Assembly (NCBI GenBank): GCA_002311745.1
Contig: DBZL01000044.1
Location: forward strand, 1-11,493
From: Phycisphaerales bacterium UBA1161
Lineage (GTDB): Bacteria; Planctomycetota; Phycisphaerae; Tepidisphaerales; Tepidisphaeraceae
Direction: 5' to 3'
DNA: 11,493 nucleotides
Below, piece after piece: positions 1-10,019 of the stretch (positions within the stretch are counted from its first letter, which is position 1; each line of letters begins with the position of its first letter). Under the pieces are notes generated by a model. It had not been told where the DNA came from and made no database searches. It was given only the letters and a program-made list of their open reading frames with translations. A program made the translations under genes and the position numbers.

Positions 1-87
1 TTTACAAAACAGAGAACATCTTTTCGCTTCCTGAAATGTGATGCGACGTAGCTGGATAAAAACTGGCTGTGCCCGGTATCTGCGCCT

Positions 88-155
88 GCTCTGTCTCGAC
101 CCTCGGGTGACACCTGACGCTCGTCAGACGCCGAAAACGAGAATCGAGACAGAGC
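88..155. repeat. Inverted repeat (12-bp arms) with inner hairpin
   Basis: The arms GCTCTGTCTCGA (88-99) and TCGAGACAGAGC (144-155) are perfect reverse complements, 44 nt apart. Inside lies a second perfect hairpin, CTGACG (114-119) / CGTCAG (122-127), with a 2-nt loop. It begins 28 bp beyond the stop codon of the PEP-CTERM gene, so it could form at the 3' end of that transcript. No T-rich tract follows on the minus strand, so it is not a canonical intrinsic terminator. The rest of 1-182 shows no gene. Confidence 0.6.
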
Positions 156-182
156 CAGACGTGAGCGGATTACGGGACGGTT

Positions 183-1070
183 TCACGCCCTGCGGTCACG
201 TTTTGCCGTTCGGCGACTCAGGAGAACGGCGGCGCCCAATCCCAGCAGCGCGGCGGATGCGGGTTCGGGGACGGCGACGATCCCCCGCGGGTAAGGCAAA
301 CCCGTAACCAGCGCGGAGTTTTCCAGGGCGCCGCTCGTGGTGTATTCGCTGATCGAGCCGCCGGTCCAGCTTGTGATAAACAGATTGGATCCGTAGGTGG
401 CAATGCCGTAGGACTGGCCTATGCCCGAGATCAGCGACGCGTTGACGGTTGCGCCGGAAGTTGTGTATTCGCCGACCGTGCCGGCGTTGAAGTTGGTGAC
501 GAAGAGATCGTTGCCGGCCACGCAGATGCTGGTTGGCCAGTTCAGGCCCGTAACCAGCGACGCGTTGACCGTCGCGCCGGAGGTGGTGTATTCAGCAATC
601 TTTTCGCCCAGACCGCTGCCCACAAATATGTTCGATCCGGAAATGGCGATGCTAAGCGGGACGTTCAACCCGCCAATCAGCGACGCGTTGACCAGCGTCC
701 CGGAGGTGGTGTATTCGCTGATCGAATTGCTGTTAGTGACAAACACGTTCGATCCGGAGACGGCAATCCCGCGTGGATTGGACAGTCCCGAAATCAATGA
801 GCCGTTGACCGTCGCCCCGGAGGTGGTGTACTCCCCCACGGTGCCGGCGTCGATGTTCGTTTCGAAGATATACGATCCGGAGACGGCGATGCCATACGGA
901 TCGGACAAGCCTCCAACCAGCGAGGGGTTGATCGTCGCGCCGGCTATGGTGTATTCGCCGATCGAGCTGCCGGCGGAGTTGGCGACATAAATTTGCCCCG
1001 AAGCGATCAAGGGCATGGAGGCCATGGCGCCTGCGAACAGCGAGAGGATTAAACGCTTTGTCGGAAACAT
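183..1070 (-). CDS. Secreted PEP-CTERM protein with six propeller-like repeats
   Basis: The 295-residue protein is probably exported and then sorted by the exosortase/PEP-CTERM system. Residues 1-26 are a signal peptide: Lys/Arg near the start, a hydrophobic core and a small-residue cleavage region ending SGQ. Residues 27-266 hold six consecutive repeats of 39-41 residues with the core pattern (I/S)xEYTTSGATVNASLxxGL...P.GIAVSGSN(I/L)F(V)TN. This is the size and rhythm of NHL-like blades, so six repeats suggest a six-bladed propeller. Residues 267-295 are a textbook PEP-CTERM tail: VPEP, a hydrophobic span (LLGLGAAVLL), then an Arg/Lys-rich end. The start is supported by AAAAGGAGA, with AGGAG at 1076-1080, 5 nt before ATG; a TATTGT hexamer lies just upstream. 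A decayed paralogue lies upstream at 1230-1577. The binding partner or function of the propeller is unknown. Confidence 0.9.
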   Translation of the reverse strand: MFPTKRLILSLFAGAMASMPLIASGQIYVANSAGSSIGEYTIAGATINPSLVGGLSDPYGIAVSGSYIFETNIDAGTVGEYTTSGATVNGSLISGLSNPRGIAVSGSNVFVTNSNSISEYTTSGTLVNASLIGGLNVPLSIAISGSNIFVGSGLGEKIAEYTTSGATVNASLVTGLNWPTSICVAGNDLFVTNFNAGTVGEYTTSGATVNASLISGIGQSYGIATYGSNLFITSWTGGSISEYTTSGALENSALVTGLPYPRGIVAVPEPASAALLGLGAAVLLSRRTAKRDRRA

Positions 1071-1203
1071 AGGTTCTCCTTTTCACAATATGTGGGTCGT
1101 CCGTTGGTCTTGCGAGTTCCAATGGCGCGCATGACACGCAGCCCGCGTTAACGACCAAAACGCAAGCGCGGCGACGCGCGATAAGATCGAAGTAATGACG
1201 AAA

Positions 1204-1219
1204 GCAGGCCTCGGCCTGC
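1204..1219. repeat. 16-bp palindrome upstream of PEP-CTERM gene
   Basis: GCAGGCC and GGCCTGC are perfect reverse complements separated by TC. The site lies about 135 bp upstream of the PEP-CTERM start and just beyond the 3' end of the decayed paralogue (1230). It could be an operator or a transcript-end hairpin for the paralogue; nothing in the sequence decides between these. Confidence 0.35.
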
Positions 1220-1229
1220 GGGGTAATGG

Positions 1230-1577
1230 TTACATATCGATCCTCCATCTTGTTGTGCGCGCATCAGGCGGCGCGCGGTCTATTCCAGATGCATGTCCCC
1301 TTTTGCCGATCGCCGCCGACGGCGAAACGGCGTCTCCAAGACGGTCAGCGCCAACAGCCGACGGCGTTGCCGGCCGCGGCGCGCATTGCAGGCCAATACC
1401 CCGCGGGTCATTCAAGCCCGAATCCAGTGCCGCATTGATCGCGGCGCCGGAAGCGGTGTATTGGCCATTGGCGCCCCTGGCCCTAGGTCTGACTGGGATC
1501 TGCCCCCGAGCAAGCAGTGGAGTGAAGAAATGCACGGCGCCCCCGGGCCGCGCAGCCACTCGCCTTGCGAAGCGCAT
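1230..1577 (-). pseudogene. Decayed paralogue of the PEP-CTERM repeat protein
   Basis: From ATG (1575-1577), preceded by an AAGGGTGAG ribosome-binding site, the frame aligns without gaps to the intact neighbour at 183-1070. The presumed signal peptide is exactly 26 residues in both (ending RGQ here, SGQ there). The first repeat follows: GQYTASGAAIN and GLNDPRGI here against GEYTIAGATIN and GLSDPYGI there. About 20 of 42 residues around the signal-peptide end and first repeat are identical. The match stops near position 1389. The remaining open frame to 1230 has no repeats and no PEP-CTERM tail. The signal peptide has also lost its hydrophobic core, with Arg and His inserted. I read this as a tandem duplicate that lost its 3' five-sixths and is drifting. 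A short functional secreted peptide is the less likely alternative. Confidence 0.7.
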
Positions 1578-1666
1578 ATTTCTCACCCTTTCTTGCCATG
1601 CACGCTGACGGACCCGACAAAGGCGCAACGGGTCCGGCGGGCGCGCCCGCGCGGCGGTTCACGACG

Positions 1667-1839
1667 GATGCCGCCCCGTTTCATCCTCCGATAGACATGC
1701 TCCACCTCCAATGCGAGATGGCGCACTTTCCAACGGCAACGGATACGATCCGAAGCGAACGACTTGCGTTGAAGCTCAGTCCCGAGGAACCGCCCCTGGC
1801 ACTTACCACCCCGGTCCTGTTTTCAAGACGCGCCCTAGA
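1667..1839. repeat. Direct repeat, copy 1 (173 bp)
   Basis: This copy aligns without gaps to 1876-2048 (offset 209 bp), with about 80% identity by eye. The best blocks are the start (CCCCGTTTCATCCTC, then GACATGCTCC) and the end (TACCACCCCGGTCCTGTTTT). The copies lie upstream of the decayed PEP-CTERM paralogue. The frame NRTGVV... is open on the minus strand in both copies and ends at the same TGA. The differences mostly change residues, so protein coding is unlikely. The region could be a duplicated leader, a regulatory block, or a small repeat element. Confidence 0.75.
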
Positions 1840-1875
1840 TTCAATAACGGGGACGCAAGTAGTTTGCAGAAACTA

Positions 1876-2048
1876 GATGCCTCCCCGTTTCATCCTCTGA
1901 CAGACATGCTCCGCCTCCAATCTGTAATGGCGCAGTTTCCAACCACAATGAATACGACCGGATGCGAATGACTTGTGTTGAAAATCAGTTCCGAGGAACA
2001 GACGCAGGCAGCTACCACCCCGGTCCTGTTTTCAACGCGCGTCTTATA
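1876..2048. repeat. Direct repeat, copy 2 (173 bp)
   Basis: Partner of copy 1. It contains an inverted pair GTTGAAAA (1977-1984) / TTTTCAAC (2029-2036) and, inside it, the small hairpin GTTCC-GA-GGAAC (1988-1999). In copy 1 the outer pair is shortened to about 5 bp. The inner one survives only as a G-U wobble on the minus-strand RNA. Homology between the copies fades into an AATAAC block just past 2048. Confidence 0.75.
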
Positions 2049-2070
2049 ATAACACAATCGAATGGCACAA
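2043..2070 (-). promoter_or_regulatory. Possible promoter reading into the direct repeats
   Basis: On the minus strand a -35-like TTGTGC (2065-2070) and a -10-like TATAAG (2043-2048) are separated by 16 nt. It sits at the upstream edge of repeat copy 2 and would read through both copies toward the decayed PEP-CTERM paralogue. The -35 match is poor and the DNA around it is AT-richer than average, so chance is a real alternative. Confidence 0.3.
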
Positions 2071-2293
2071 TTCAGAAAAAGTATGGTTATTTTGAACTGA
2101 TGCGAAATTGATAGGAATGCGTTTTGGCAAAACGCCGGCAGCCAAAAATTCCAGAGATTGAGAATTCGCAAAATTTCCCGCCCGCGGCTCTTTCCCGGAA
2201 AGCGACAAGCTTTTTCGAAATAGCGTCACAAAAATTTCTTGCCAGGGATCGAATCCAACAGATGCACACGGATGTGGGCGCAACGAACGATCG
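2049..2293. other. AT-richer intergenic spacer without recognisable gene
   Basis: This 245-bp stretch is visibly poorer in GC than the flanking genes. Short open frames on both strands have no recognisable family, no ribosome-binding site and no coding-like composition. It contains the palindrome at 2119-2135 and a smaller one, CTTTCCCGGAAAG, at 2190-2202. Near 2259-2276 is the string cagatgcacacggatgtg, of a kind I associate with dispersed intergenic repeats in planctomycete-type genomes. That last point is recollection and was not tested. Confidence 0.5.
2119..2135. repeat. Palindrome GCGTTTT-GGC-AAAACGC
   Basis: A perfect 7-bp stem around a 3-nt centre lies in the AT-richer spacer. It could be a regulator site or a small hairpin. 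No gene start is close to it (the nearest real gene ends at 2346), so its role is open. Confidence 0.4.
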
Positions 2294-2330
2294 ACTAGCA
2301 ACCAGCAACTAGCAACCAGCAACTAGCAAC
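2294..2330. repeat. Heptamer tandem array (ACTAGCA/ACCAGCA)
   Basis: Five and a third alternating 7-nt units: ACTAGCA, ACCAGCA, ACTAGCA, ACCAGCA, ACTAGCA, then AC. It ends 15 bp from the stop of the flavoprotein gene (2346). A closely related array lies at 4692-4717, also at a gene 3' end. Both arrays read as GCAAC(C/T)(A/T) units on the plus strand. Confidence 0.85.
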
Positions 2331-2345
2331 CCGCGGGAGCGGGTT
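2328..2345 (-). terminator. Hairpin immediately after flavoprotein stop codon
   Basis: AACCCGC (2328-2334) and GCGGGTT (2339-2345) form a perfect 7-bp stem with a GGGA/TCCC tetraloop, directly abutting the TAG stop at 2346-2348. There is no T-rich tail on the minus strand, so it may act in 3'-end stability rather than as an intrinsic terminator. Confidence 0.5.
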
Positions 2346-4028
2346 CTATTTGCGAATGGCGGTTAATTTGTGAACGCACGTCACGGCCAGCGATCCGTCG
2401 CCTACGGCGAAGCCGACGCGCTTGGTGGAACCGGCGCGGATGTCGCCGGCGGCGAGAATGCCGGGGATGGTCGTCTCCAAGGGGCACGGCTCACGGTCCT
2501 TCAGCGGCCAACGGCCGGAGCGCAGGGCGTCAATGCCCGTCAAGATGTAGCCGAGGTCATCCCGCGCGAGCGCTTCGGGCAGCCAGGAACAGCCGGGCTC
2601 AGCGCCGATGAAAACGAAAACGGCGCCTACGGGCAGAGTTTGGGTTGATTCTTCGATAATTGTCGCGGCGCCGTCGGGATGGAACGCGCGCAGGGTGACG
2701 CTCTCCAATCGCCGCTGGCCGTGGACCGCGGCGATCTCGACGCCTTCGTGCAGGGAAATGTTCGGTGCGGCACGAATGCGGCCGATGAGATAATCGGACA
2801 TTCCCGGGCCCAGGCGTTTTCGAACCAGCAGATGAACGGTTCGGTCGCGACAGCAGTCGGCCAGGAACATGGCCGCCTGGCCCGCGGAGTTTCCGGCGCC
2901 CACGACGGCAACGTCCTGCGTGTCGTAGAGAATCGCTTCGACGGAGGTACAGGCGTAGTGGATTCCGGCCGATTCAAAGCGCTCCGCGCCTTGGGCATCA
3001 AGTTTTCGCCATTTCACGCCCGCCGCGATCAGCACCGTGCGAGCGCGAAGCACCGTTCCGCAGTCCAGATGCAAGGCGTGAAGATCATCCGGTGTGGCGC
3101 TGGGCTCAATGCGCTGGACGGTCACGGGGGCGACCATCTTGGCTCCGAATTTGAGCATTTGGAGAACGCTGCGCGTAGCCAGTTCGGCGCCGGAGAGCCC
3201 GTTGGGAAAGCCGATGAAATTTTCGATCTTGGAGGAACCGCCGGCTTGGCCGCCGGGCCCGAGGCGGTCGAGCACGATGGTGGAAACGCCTTCGGAGGCG
3301 GCGTAAACGGCGGCGGTCATTCCCGCCGGTCCAGCGCCGACGATCGCCAGGTCCACCGAGTCGGTGGGACATTGGCGCCAGACACCGGCGCCTTGCGCCA
3401 ATTCTTGAAGTCCGGGATTGATCAGCAGCCGGCCACTGCCGAATTCAATGACGGGCGACTTTTTCGGCGAACCGCAGCTTGCCATCAGCTTTTGGCCCTG
3501 CTCGGACGCCGAGTCGTACCATGTGAAGGGGACGAAATTCTTGAACAGGAATTCGCGCACGAGCATGGTATCGCGGCATTTGCCCGGGCCGACGACTTTC
3601 AGTCCCAGGACACCGGCCTGGGTAAGGAGGCGGCGGCGCTCCTGAGCGGCGATCAGCAATTTTTCACTGAGATGCGGCACCTTGTTCAGCAGTTCGCGCA
3701 GTCGGGCGCCCGGAACGCGCATCAAGCGCGTTGGACCCCGCGCGATGGCGGTGACGATCACGGGCCGGCGGGTGAGCAAATCGATGTCTCCGGCGAACTC
3801 GCCGGGACCGTGCGTCACGACGTGCCGATTCTCATCGGAAGGGTTGAGTATCTCGATGGCGCCGGATTCGACCACGAACAAATCCAAATCGGCATCGCCG
3901 GCGCGGAAAACAGCCTGGCCATCCTCGTAGGAGCATGAGAGAGCCAGCGGCTTGAGCGATGCGAGGTCGCCCGCATCAAGCTGGGGGAAGGCAATGGCAT
4001 TGGATGATTTGGTTGACACGTCGGTCAT
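2346..4028 (-). CDS. Cyclic-nucleotide-binding / thioredoxin-reductase-like flavoprotein
   Basis: The protein has 560 residues in three parts. Residues 20-135 resemble a CRP-type cyclic-nucleotide-binding domain, with the phosphate-cassette region GEFAGDIDLLTRRPVIVTA at 76-94. No DNA-binding helix-turn-helix follows. Residues 143-215 resemble the thioredoxin-fold linker seen in such fusions (REFLFKNFVPFTWYD), with no CxxC. Residues 225-560 are a thioredoxin-reductase-like FAD/NAD(P)H module: GAGPAG at 231-236 binds FAD, GPGGQAGGSSKIENFIGFP at 257-275 is the flavin loop, GAGNSAGQ at 377-384 binds the nicotinamide nucleotide, and AAGDIR at 526-531 closes the FAD site. Where true thioredoxin reductases carry CATC, this protein has YACTSVEA (359-365), so the redox pair is lost and dithiol transfer to thioredoxin is unlikely. 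The likely role is a ligand-gated flavin oxidoreductase in the cytoplasm. It is divergent from the CPDC protein at 4119. No Shine-Dalgarno site precedes the ATG; TAGAAT ends 6 nt before it. Confidence 0.92.
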   Translation of the reverse strand: MTDVSTKSSNAIAFPQLDAGDLASLKPLALSCSYEDGQAVFRAGDADLDLFVVESGAIEILNPSDENRHVVTHGPGEFAGDIDLLTRRPVIVTAIARGPTRLMRVPGARLRELLNKVPHLSEKLLIAAQERRRLLTQAGVLGLKVVGPGKCRDTMLVREFLFKNFVPFTWYDSASEQGQKLMASCGSPKKSPVIEFGSGRLLINPGLQELAQGAGVWRQCPTDSVDLAIVGAGPAGMTAAVYAASEGVSTIVLDRLGPGGQAGGSSKIENFIGFPNGLSGAELATRSVLQMLKFGAKMVAPVTVQRIEPSATPDDLHALHLDCGTVLRARTVLIAAGVKWRKLDAQGAERFESAGIHYACTSVEAILYDTQDVAVVGAGNSAGQAAMFLADCCRDRTVHLLVRKRLGPGMSDYLIGRIRAAPNISLHEGVEIAAVHGQRRLESVTLRAFHPDGAATIIEESTQTLPVGAVFVFIGAEPGCSWLPEALARDDLGYILTGIDALRSGRWPLKDREPCPLETTIPGILAAGDIRAGSTKRVGFAVGDGSLAVTCVHKLTAIRK

Positions 4029-4034
4029 GACCGT

Positions 4035-4040
4035 ATTCTA
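4035..4040 (-). promoter_or_regulatory. -10-like TAGAAT, 6 nt before ATG (leaderless candidate)
   Basis: On the minus strand TAGAAT is followed by ACGGTC and then the ATG of the flavoprotein gene. A transcript from this hexamer would begin at or next to the start codon. No Shine-Dalgarno site is present and no good -35 is seen at 16-18 nt. The same spacing recurs at 5498-5503 and 10740-10745. Confidence 0.5.
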
Positions 4041-4072
4041 GGTGCGAAATGTCCATAGACGATTATTGCCGG

Positions 4073-4099
4073 TTGACTGTAAGTTCGCGTGAATATGAT
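4073..4099 (+). promoter_or_regulatory. Candidate sigma-70-type promoter of the DsbA-like gene
   Basis: TTGACT (4073-4078) and TATGAT (4094-4099) each match five of six consensus positions, with a 15-nt spacer, which is shorter than ideal. Transcription would begin near 4106, giving a leader of about 13 nt that contains the GGAAG ribosome-binding site. It lies in the 90-bp divergent gap, so it could be co-regulated with the flavoprotein gene. Confidence 0.5.
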
Positions 4100-4118
4100 T
4101 TGAGACTGGAAGAGCCCA

Positions 4119-4673
4119 ATGGACGCCCCATCGATCAAGGAAGTGAATCTCTTGGCGGAGCCGGTCGCGGAGCAGGATCATGCCGTCGGACCGGTGAACG
4201 CTCCGGTCACGATCGTGGAATATGGGGATTATGAGTGCCCGGACTGTCTGAACGCGGTTCCGATCATGGAGGAGGTGCGGCAAAGGCTGGGGGACCGGTT
4301 GCGGCTGGTCTTTCGGCACTTTCCGCAGAACTCGATACATCCTCACGCCAGCGTGGCGGCCGAGGCCGCGGAAGCCGCCGCCGAGCAGGGGAAGTTCTGG
4401 GAAATGCACGCGGCGCTATTCCAGCACCAAAAAGAACTTGCGGAAATTGATTTGAGCCATCTCGCTCTCACTTTGGGCTTGGAGATATACAAATTTGAAC
4501 TCGGCAGAAGCCGAGAACAACACCGTCGGCGAATCCGCGCCGATTTTGAAGGCGGAGTTCGCAGCGGCGTGAATAGAACGCCCACCTTTTTTATTAATGG
4601 CCGTCGATATGACGGGCCCGTCGATGCCAAGGCCATCATTGCCGCGACCAGGTCGGCTTCACAGCAACGATGA
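4119..4673 (+). CDS. DsbA-like thioredoxin-fold protein (CPDC)
   Basis: The 184-residue protein belongs to the DsbA/thioredoxin_4 group, whose members make, break or shuffle disulfide bonds. The active site CPDC (C40-C43) follows the typical strand VTIVEYGDYE (30-39). FRHFPQ (65-70) precedes the helical insertion (74-150), which contains GKFWEMHAALFQHQ. The cis-proline loop is NRTPTFFING (P155). All parts expected of the roughly 180-residue soluble family are present. There is no signal peptide or membrane segment, so it probably works in the cytoplasm, unlike classical DsbA. The start is supported by GGAAG 6 nt upstream and by a promoter at 4073-4099. Its divergent neighbour is a flavoprotein lacking its own CxxC, so the CPDC protein could supply the missing thiol pair; that is inference. 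Its substrate is unknown. Confidence 0.9.
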   Translation: MDAPSIKEVNLLAEPVAEQDHAVGPVNAPVTIVEYGDYECPDCLNAVPIMEEVRQRLGDRLRLVFRHFPQNSIHPHASVAAEAAEAAAEQGKFWEMHAALFQHQKELAEIDLSHLALTLGLEIYKFELGRSREQHRRRIRADFEGGVRSGVNRTPTFFINGRRYDGPVDAKAIIAATRSASQQR

Positions 4674-4691
4674 TGTTCGGTCGGCATTCAG

Positions 4692-4717
4692 GCAACTTGC
4701 AACCAGCAACCAGCAAC
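4692..4717. repeat. Heptamer tandem array (GCAACTT/GCAACCA)
   Basis: Units GCAACTT, GCAACCA, GCAACCA and a partial GCAAC fill most of the 44-bp gap between two convergent genes and run directly into the TGA stop of the minus-strand gene at 4718. It is the same 7-nt family as the array at 2294-2330. Confidence 0.8.
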
Positions 4718-5491
4718 TCATTCGGAGTATTCGCACCACGTCTTGGACGTTTCCCAGACGGTTACGGCGGCCAGGGTGGCTTGGGCGGCGTGAAACTCCG
4801 GCTGGAGCATTCGGTAGATCACCATGGCGATGTTCTCAACCGTGGGGTTCAGGTGCTGAAACTGCGGGACCTCGAGGTTGAGATTCTTGTGATCCAGTGG
4901 CTCGATCACCGTCGCGGTGACGAGACGCTCGAACTCGGGCAGAGGCAGGACGCGGTCATCGGACCGGGTGGTAAGGGTGACTTCAAGGACGTAATTGTGG
5001 CCGTGGGGGTTGTTGCATTTGCCGAAGAGGCGGCGGTTTTCTTCGTCGCTCAACGCGGGATTGTGCAGGCGGTGCGATGCGCAAAATTCGAACTTTTGGC
5101 TCAGGCGAATCATGGGATGCTCCTGGGCAAATAGAGAGACGCTCAAGAAGGGATTCAGGCAGAGGCGTAAACGGTCCAGACTGAGCGGCAATTGATCTCG
5201 CAGCGTGTCGAAGAATCTCAGCAGAATCGCTTCGGGGGTTTGGCCTTGACGCGTCAGCTTGGCGGCAAGGGGGATCGCTTTTTGTCGCACGGTTTGGTCG
5301 ATGTCCTTGATGTTCATCAGGTAGGCGCTGGCGGCATCCGGCTGGCCTGATACGGCCACTTGCAGGCGAAGATAGGGGCCGAGCGTCGTGGGCGTGGGGA
5401 AGCCGGCGAAACTGTTGGCGGGTGGTTGGCGAAGCTGGTCATCCGGCTGCGGATTGAGGGCGAAACGGACTTCACGCCAGAGGCGGAACAT
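4718..5491 (-). CDS. 6-pyruvoyl-tetrahydropterin synthase / QueD family, two-domain form
   Basis: The 257-residue protein belongs to the family that converts 7,8-dihydroneopterin triphosphate into 6-pyruvoyl- or 6-carboxy-tetrahydropterin, for pterin or queuosine-type pathways. The active domain is residues 128-257. It has zinc ligands H140 (CASHRLHN) and H163/H165 (NPHGHNY), catalytic C159 (FGKCNN), the D200-H201 pair (PLDHKNL) and E247 (VTVWETS). The FGKCNNPHGHNY and LDHKNL motifs are closer to the eukaryotic-type synthase than to the short QueD of E. coli. Residues 1-125 look like a degenerate copy of the fold without zinc histidines, about doubling the usual length of 120-150. The start is placed 14 nt after the TGA of the upstream HEAT/TPR gene, which implies an operon. 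The frame is open further upstream only as an overlap with that gene. No Shine-Dalgarno site is seen; TATAAT ends 6 nt before ATG. Whether the product is BH4-like or queuosine-related is undecided. Confidence 0.88.
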   Translation of the reverse strand: MFRLWREVRFALNPQPDDQLRQPPANSFAGFPTPTTLGPYLRLQVAVSGQPDAASAYLMNIKDIDQTVRQKAIPLAAKLTRQGQTPEAILLRFFDTLRDQLPLSLDRLRLCLNPFLSVSLFAQEHPMIRLSQKFEFCASHRLHNPALSDEENRRLFGKCNNPHGHNYVLEVTLTTRSDDRVLPLPEFERLVTATVIEPLDHKNLNLEVPQFQHLNPTVENIAMVIYRMLQPEFHAAQATLAAVTVWETSKTWCEYSE

Positions 5492-5497
5492 GGCCGC

Positions 5498-5503
5498 ATT
5501 ATA
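5498..5503 (-). promoter_or_regulatory. Perfect TATAAT, 6 nt before ATG (leaderless candidate)
   Basis: On the minus strand the upstream stop TGA is followed by TC, then TATAAT, then GCGGCC and the ATG at 5491. A perfect -10 hexamer in GC-rich DNA is unlikely by chance. It would give the pterin synthase its own leaderless transcript from within the operon. No good -35 is visible. Confidence 0.5.
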
Positions 5504-5505
5504 GA

Positions 5506-9914
<4,409 letters not shown>

Positions 9915-9944
9915 GAGGCGAGCGTTCGGGGGTCTGCTATTTTC

Positions 9945-9997
9945 TAGCCGCGGACGGAAGTCCGCGGAGCATTTCCGCGGGCTCCCGCCCGCGGCTA
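9945..9997. repeat. Double-hairpin repeat-type element between convergent genes
   Basis: Two perfect 8-bp hairpins sit side by side: CCGCGGAC-GGAA-GTCCGCGG (9948-9967) and CCGCGGGC-TCCC-GCCCGCGG (9975-9994), joined by 7 nt. The whole element is bracketed by TAGCCGCGG (9945-9953) and CCGCGGCTA (9989-9997), also reverse complements, so a cruciform or one long stem are alternatives. It lies 30 bp after gyrB and 22 bp after the convergent gene. It could act as a bidirectional transcript end or be a member of a dispersed palindromic repeat family. Confidence 0.8.
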
Positions 9998-10019
9998 TGA
10001 ATTGCATCGACAGATTGGC

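Noticed and set aside
421..990. 189-codon plus-strand frame with repeated VAPEVVYSP units
   Set aside because: The repeats are simply the antisense translation of the PEP-CTERM blades.
733..1248. 171-codon minus-strand frame starting MEDRYVTITPQ
   Set aside because: More than half overlaps the PEP-CTERM gene in another frame and the upstream part has no SD site or homology I recognise.
1890..2171. 93-codon minus-strand frame through direct-repeat copy 2
   Set aside because: Copy 1 is open in the same frame to the same TGA, but substitutions change most residues and copy 1 has no start codon, so coding conservation is not supported.
2124..2312. 62-codon plus-strand frame MAKRRQPKIPEIENSQ in the AT-richer spacer
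   Set aside because: No ribosome-binding site, no family resemblance, and its 3' end runs into the heptamer array.
1667..2330. CRISPR array or IS element in the repeat-rich intergenic region
   Set aside because: Only two long imperfect copies with one spacer, no cas gene; the heptamers are contiguous without spacers; no transposase frame or terminal inverted repeats with target duplication.
2679..3938. 419-codon plus-strand open frame opposite the flavoprotein gene
   Set aside because: Shadow frame; the minus strand has intact FAD and NAD(P)H motifs, and the antisense product resembles no family.
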